Assembly (NCBI GenBank): GCA_005223125.1
Contig: NJBH01000037.1
Span: 1 to 35,669 of the forward strand
From: Promethearchaeota archaeon Loki_b32
GTDB taxonomy: Archaea; Asgardarchaeota; Lokiarchaeia; Sigyniarchaeales; SOKP01
Length of the DNA stretch: 35,669 nucleotides
Direction of reading: 5' to 3'
In this document: in pieces, positions 32,748 through 35,669 of the stretch
How positions within the stretch are numbered: the first letter of the stretch is position 1
How the letters are laid out: each line of letters begins with the position of its first letter
The notes under the pieces: model-generated
What the model was told of the DNA's origin: nothing
What the model saw: only the letters and a program-made list of their open reading frames with translations
The model's database searches: none
Program-made: the position numbers and the translations under genes

Positions 32748-34163
32748 TTATTCATTTAAAAGTCTATATTTTTTAAGTCCTTCTCTCATATCTGCTTGAA
32801 ATGGTCCTGGTGTTCCTTCTATAAACGCTTCAACAATATCTTTATTTTCTACAATTTCTGAAACTCTCTTTTTGGCTTTCTCTTCTGCGAGTGAAGCGAT
32901 TGCCATCCTTGCCATTTGTTGAAACTGAGGTGGTGATAATTTTATTAATTCATTGAAAATTCTTTCAGTCTCGGGATTCCAATTTAACCCGCTTGTTTTC
33001 TTCTCCTTAGGCTCAGCGGAAGTAACTCCAAACTCGCGACTTGTTATAATATCATTCATATAATTCTTTATTGAATCTACATATCGGGTAGATTCTTCCT
33101 TATCTAGAAGAACTGCCTTATTTGCCCATTCCTCACAATAATCACATTCATAACACATAGCTATACAATTCTGCTTCTTGAAAAAGTCTATAAACCCGTT
33201 CAATTTGGTATTATCAATGTATAACTTTGATTTAGATTCCTTTCCAAGGGTTTCAGTTAATTTAACATTCGGATCTTTTTGTTCTAACCCGCCAAATGAC
33301 ATAGAGAACCCCTGAATTATGTCAATAAGATTTCCCTCATATTTTCGGGAAGAAAATGCTTTAACAGAATTAGTAATCCATTGAGTAGACATTCGACGGC
33401 CAGCTATTTTAAAATCATCTATACCGATAGCTTCATAATGGGATAGATCCTCAGGGCGAACCCATCTTGCTTTAAGAACTTCTGTAGGGTTTGAAAATTT
33501 AATAATACTACAATTTAATATGCAAGTATCAACATAGTTACGTTCAAATTGTTGAAAAGTTTGAGAAGCATGACCTAGGGTGTTATAATGATAAAGTCTA
33601 AAAGGGCATTGATATAGACATCCATCAGTTAAAAGTACAATAATTTTACATTTTACTGCTTTTTGTATTTGTTCTAATGTCTTGAAATCGCGATTTAGCA
33701 TAACATCTAGAGTGATTTCATCTGCTCCAAGCATTTCATAAAACTTAGCTCTATTCACACTGTTTACGTGAGCAATTGTAGAAACACGAATTTTTAATTT
33801 AGGGAATTGTTCCTTAATGAGCTGGATCAAAAATGGGATAGTTACAGTAACACTATCTGCTCCAATATCACTAATCCATTGTAAATATTTAAGGAGCTCT
33901 TTATGATAATGTTGATCATATTCCATATTATTCATACATGGAGCATTTAATAAATAAGAAAATCCCATTTTTTTCTCATGAAGTTTTCTTATGTACTCTG
34001 CAATGTCTTCTTCTGATACTTTCTTTAATAAAAAAGAGGGGCGACCTCCCCCAACTATTGAATGGTCAGAAACACCATATAAATCAGATACAGGATACTT
34101 AGCTAATTCATCTATAAGACTTAAATCCCAATTTGTAGCTACATGTAATTTTATTGATATCAC
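32748..34163 (-). CDS. U32-family protein with Fe-S-type cysteines and a PCP_red-like C-terminal domain
   Basis: A 471-residue member of the U32 family. The N-terminal part is the U32 barrel: VGGGRPSFLL, NAPCMNN, VSTIAHVNSVNRAKFYEMLGADEITLD and GIDDFKIAGR. Cysteines C182-x3-C186 and C214-x3-C218 fit an Fe-S site. A second group C333-x3-C337-x2-C340-x2-C343 may hold another. Residues ~395-450 (WNPETERIFNELIKLSPPQFQQMAR...) resemble the PCP_red domain at the end of BchB. Several characterised U32 proteins (UbiU, UbiV, RlhA, TrhP) are Fe-S hydroxylation factors using prephenate rather than O2. The SCP2 gene ends 20 bp upstream. The start is a GTG at 34163 lying inside a GGTGAT ribosome-site-like run, so the true start is uncertain. 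Confidence 0.85.
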   Translation of the reverse strand: MISIKLHVATNWDLSLIDELAKYPVSDLYGVSDHSIVGGGRPSFLLKKVSEEDIAEYIRKLHEKKMGFSYLLNAPCMNNMEYDQHYHKELLKYLQWISDIGADSVTVTIPFLIQLIKEQFPKLKIRVSTIAHVNSVNRAKFYEMLGADEITLDVMLNRDFKTLEQIQKAVKCKIIVLLTDGCLYQCPFRLYHYNTLGHASQTFQQFERNYVDTCILNCSIIKFSNPTEVLKARWVRPEDLSHYEAIGIDDFKIAGRRMSTQWITNSVKAFSSRKYEGNLIDIIQGFSMSFGGLEQKDPNVKLTETLGKESKSKLYIDNTKLNGFIDFFKKQNCIAMCYECDYCEEWANKAVLLDKEESTRYVDSIKNYMNDIITSREFGVTSAEPKEKKTSGLNWNPETERIFNELIKLSPPQFQQMARMAIASLAEEKAKKRVSEIVENKDIVEAFIEGTPGPFQADMREGLKKYRLLNE

Positions 34164-34183
34164 CTTTCTGTATGCTTAATCTA

Positions 34184-34573
34184 TTATTTTTGAATAGCTT
34201 TAGCATGAGCTTTGGCATTAAGTGGCAATAACGGCGCACATGCCATAAGCTTAGTAGGATCACCTTCAACATCATATGTTCCAGCCATTGTTGCTTCAAT
34301 CGGATTAGTTTCTCCCGAATTAACTTTTTTAATAGTTTCAAAACTCGTCTTATGAATAATTTTTGGAACATCTGGCCCATTATAATCACCCATTCCCCAA
34401 CTCATCTTATCTTCTTCGATCGATTGCCAATAGTCCATCTCAGGACGATCATTGATTTTGTATTGAAAGACTAAAGGTGCGATAGGTTGTAGTAGAGTTG
34501 GTAAGTCGGGTAGGTCATTATAGGCTTTCATGAAACTATCAAGATATGCTTCCCATTCATCCTTTGTGTCCAT
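34184..34573 (-). CDS. SCP2 sterol/lipid-binding domain protein
   Basis: A 129-residue protein built of one SCP2 domain. The typical pattern is visible: LVFQYKINDRPEMDYWQSI (strand), VPKIIHKTSFETIKKVNSGETNPIEATMAGTYDVEGDPTKLMA (helix, Gly-rich turn, strand, helix). SCP2 folds carry hydrophobic ligands. Bacterial UbiT, an SCP2 protein, works with the U32 proteins UbiU and UbiV in oxygen-independent ubiquinone synthesis. Here the U32 gene follows at 20 bp and an aromatic prenyltransferase gene precedes at 75 bp, so a carrier role for a prenylated intermediate is a reasonable inference. The start at 34573 has a strong GGAGGT about 11 bases upstream. Confidence 0.85.
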   Translation of the reverse strand: MDTKDEWEAYLDSFMKAYNDLPDLPTLLQPIAPLVFQYKINDRPEMDYWQSIEEDKMSWGMGDYNGPDVPKIIHKTSFETIKKVNSGETNPIEATMAGTYDVEGDPTKLMACAPLLPLNAKAHAKAIQK

Positions 34574-34648
34574 TTTTATGTTCTACCTCCTTTTTTTTTT
34601 AATTATATTATTTTTATTTACCATTTTTAGATCGTTATTAATTAAAAT

Positions 34649-35623
34649 TTATTTATAAGATTCAAGTCCAGCTTTAGCACCCATTAACAAAAAATCAACC
34701 ATGGTTCCATTATAATCATTTTCAATCTTGTAGTAAAGTCCGTTAGGTGTAAAAGTAACACCATATATGAATTTATGAATGTCACTTTGAAATGGAGATC
34801 CTTCAATGAATTTTTTCATCAATGGATGAAAGTGCATAGGAACTTCTTTGGCATCACGACATGCCATCCCAAAGCATAGACGTTCGATCTTTTCTGAATC
34901 CCAACTAAAACTATAATTGAGATGTACTGCATTACAACAATATTCCATCACTTCTTTAGATGCTACTTCAAAATCCAAATCTTCTACAAGCCTTCTGCAA
35001 TTCTCGTAAGTAGCTGTTGATGGATTCTTTAACATGAAATATATGTTGGTTGTATTATGCGAAAAATCAAAAGCGAATAGCGCTAATGTAGTTAATCCAT
35101 GTTTTTTGAAGTAGCTTTCATAGTTTTTAATACTTTCTGGAATGTATTTCATAGAAAAAAGGGGATCGATTGACCCAGGTATGATAAAAGGCCATATCTT
35201 TGAGAACCCTTTTCTCGCATCAATATCAACTCCATAACCCATGATATCAAAAACTTCCAATGCTTCTACTATCATTTTATGAATAGGATGACCATTTTTT
35301 TTGATTAAACCTTCATTAAGAGCAGTAATATACGGATCAGGATTATGGGGTATCATCATTTCTACATATCTTACTGATACATCTCTTCTTTCAACTGGCT
35401 TAGTTGTGGTTCTAATTGAAAGAGATGAACCAGAATAGAATTTTTCATAAGCATTAAGCGCTTTCCATATGGCTTCTTCATTAAAATCAACATCTGTAAG
35501 TTCACATAGTGTTTGAATATCTTTAACCATTTGATTAAGATTATTATTAAGCTTGAAATCAGAATTTACTTTTGGTAAATATAAATCAACATCAACCCCC
35601 AGTGCCTTTAGGTCTTCAATCAT
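34649..35623 (-). CDS. ABBA-fold aromatic prenyltransferase (NphB/CloQ-like)
   Basis: A 324-residue protein that from memory aligns along its length with Streptomyces NphB. Matches include DPYITALNEGLIKKNGHPI, FSKIWPF (NphB FKKTYAF), IPESIKNYESYFKKHGL, NTTNIYFML, SWDSEKIERLCFG (NphB NWETGKIDRLCF) and YGVTFTPNGLYYKIENDY. Diphosphate contacts appear kept: K142 (NphB K119), R248 (R228) and K299 (K284). D81 sits at the Mg-binding D62. The family attaches isoprenyl groups to aromatic rings and is soluble. The ATG at 35623 has no ribosome site and the frame is open without another start to base 35669, encoding VVALFEVTPPAFQTT before it, so the protein may begin outside the window. It heads the SCP2/U32 operon. 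Confidence 0.85.
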   Translation of the reverse strand: MIEDLKALGVDVDLYLPKVNSDFKLNNNLNQMVKDIQTLCELTDVDFNEEAIWKALNAYEKFYSGSSLSIRTTTKPVERRDVSVRYVEMMIPHNPDPYITALNEGLIKKNGHPIHKMIVEALEVFDIMGYGVDIDARKGFSKIWPFIIPGSIDPLFSMKYIPESIKNYESYFKKHGLTTLALFAFDFSHNTTNIYFMLKNPSTATYENCRRLVEDLDFEVASKEVMEYCCNAVHLNYSFSWDSEKIERLCFGMACRDAKEVPMHFHPLMKKFIEGSPFQSDIHKFIYGVTFTPNGLYYKIENDYNGTMVDFLLMGAKAGLESYK

Positions 35624-35669
35624 TGTTGTTTGAAAAGCTGGTGGTGTGACTTCAAACAGCGCAACAACG

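Noticed and set aside
34108-34389. Minus-strand 93-codon open frame overlapping the SCP2 and U32 genes
   Set aside because: It is an alternate frame of SCP2/U32 coding DNA; both real genes have family motifs across this stretch.

Overview
The window is AT-rich (roughly 30% G+C by eye), densely coded on both strands, and reads as chromosome of an Asgard archaeon, most likely of the Lokiarchaeia type. The reasons are several eukaryote-like small GTPases (one fused to a longin-like domain, one to a ribbon-helix-helix domain), a leucine-rich-repeat protein, an archaeal XPF nuclease, an archaeal PUA protein of the MCT-1 type, TATA-like promoters with GGAGG-type ribosome sites, and a heterotrophic acyl-CoA and glycyl-radical gene set. 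I saw no rRNA, tRNA, CRISPR array or insertion sequence. Functional names come from motif reading and remembered family members, not from a search.

Layout. 1-4838 (minus): a secreted sequon-rich protein cut by the left edge, a HAD phosphatase, a DUF998-like membrane protein, a CheR-type methyltransferase without chemotaxis neighbours, and a GTPase with a degenerate G3 motif and a C-terminal RHH domain. Two matching GTAC-N7-GTAC sites lie upstream of that GTPase. 5055-9355 (minus): a probable operon of an AMP-forming acyl-CoA ligase, a 62-residue fragment-like protein, and a glycyl radical enzyme very like trans-4-hydroxy-L-proline dehydratase. 9541-16170 (mixed): tryptophanase/tyrosine phenol-lyase family enzyme, small unknown proteins, a crotonase, a double GNAT, a PUA protein, a frameshifted membrane protein and a 2H phosphoesterase.

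16324-21606 (mostly plus) is a signalling region: a SWIM/LRR protein, a Rab/Ras-like GTPase interrupted by a structured 30-nt in-frame insertion carrying a stop codon, a coiled-coil protein, a longin-GTPase fusion and a phosphohexomutase. 21757-28434 is a PadR-regulated export module: padR, a 1387-residue FtsX/MacB-type permease and two ATPases, with the same 22-bp operator upstream of padR and upstream of the permease. 28745-32609 holds an acyl-CoA dehydrogenase, a TauE/SafE permease, a VapBC-like pair with a perfect 16-bp palindrome, and XPF.

32748-35669 (minus) is the most unusual part: an NphB/ABBA-like aromatic prenyltransferase, an SCP2 lipid-binding protein and a U32 protein with Fe-S-type cysteines, in one probable operon. 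U32 plus SCP2 is the pairing found in the bacterial UbiU/UbiV/UbiT oxygen-independent ubiquinone hydroxylation system, so the operon may make a prenylated, hydroxylated aromatic lipid (quinone-like or other) without oxygen. The other top candidate is the interrupted GTPase, where the insertion could be a bulge-helix-bulge mRNA intron, a bypass/readthrough element or a disabling mutation.
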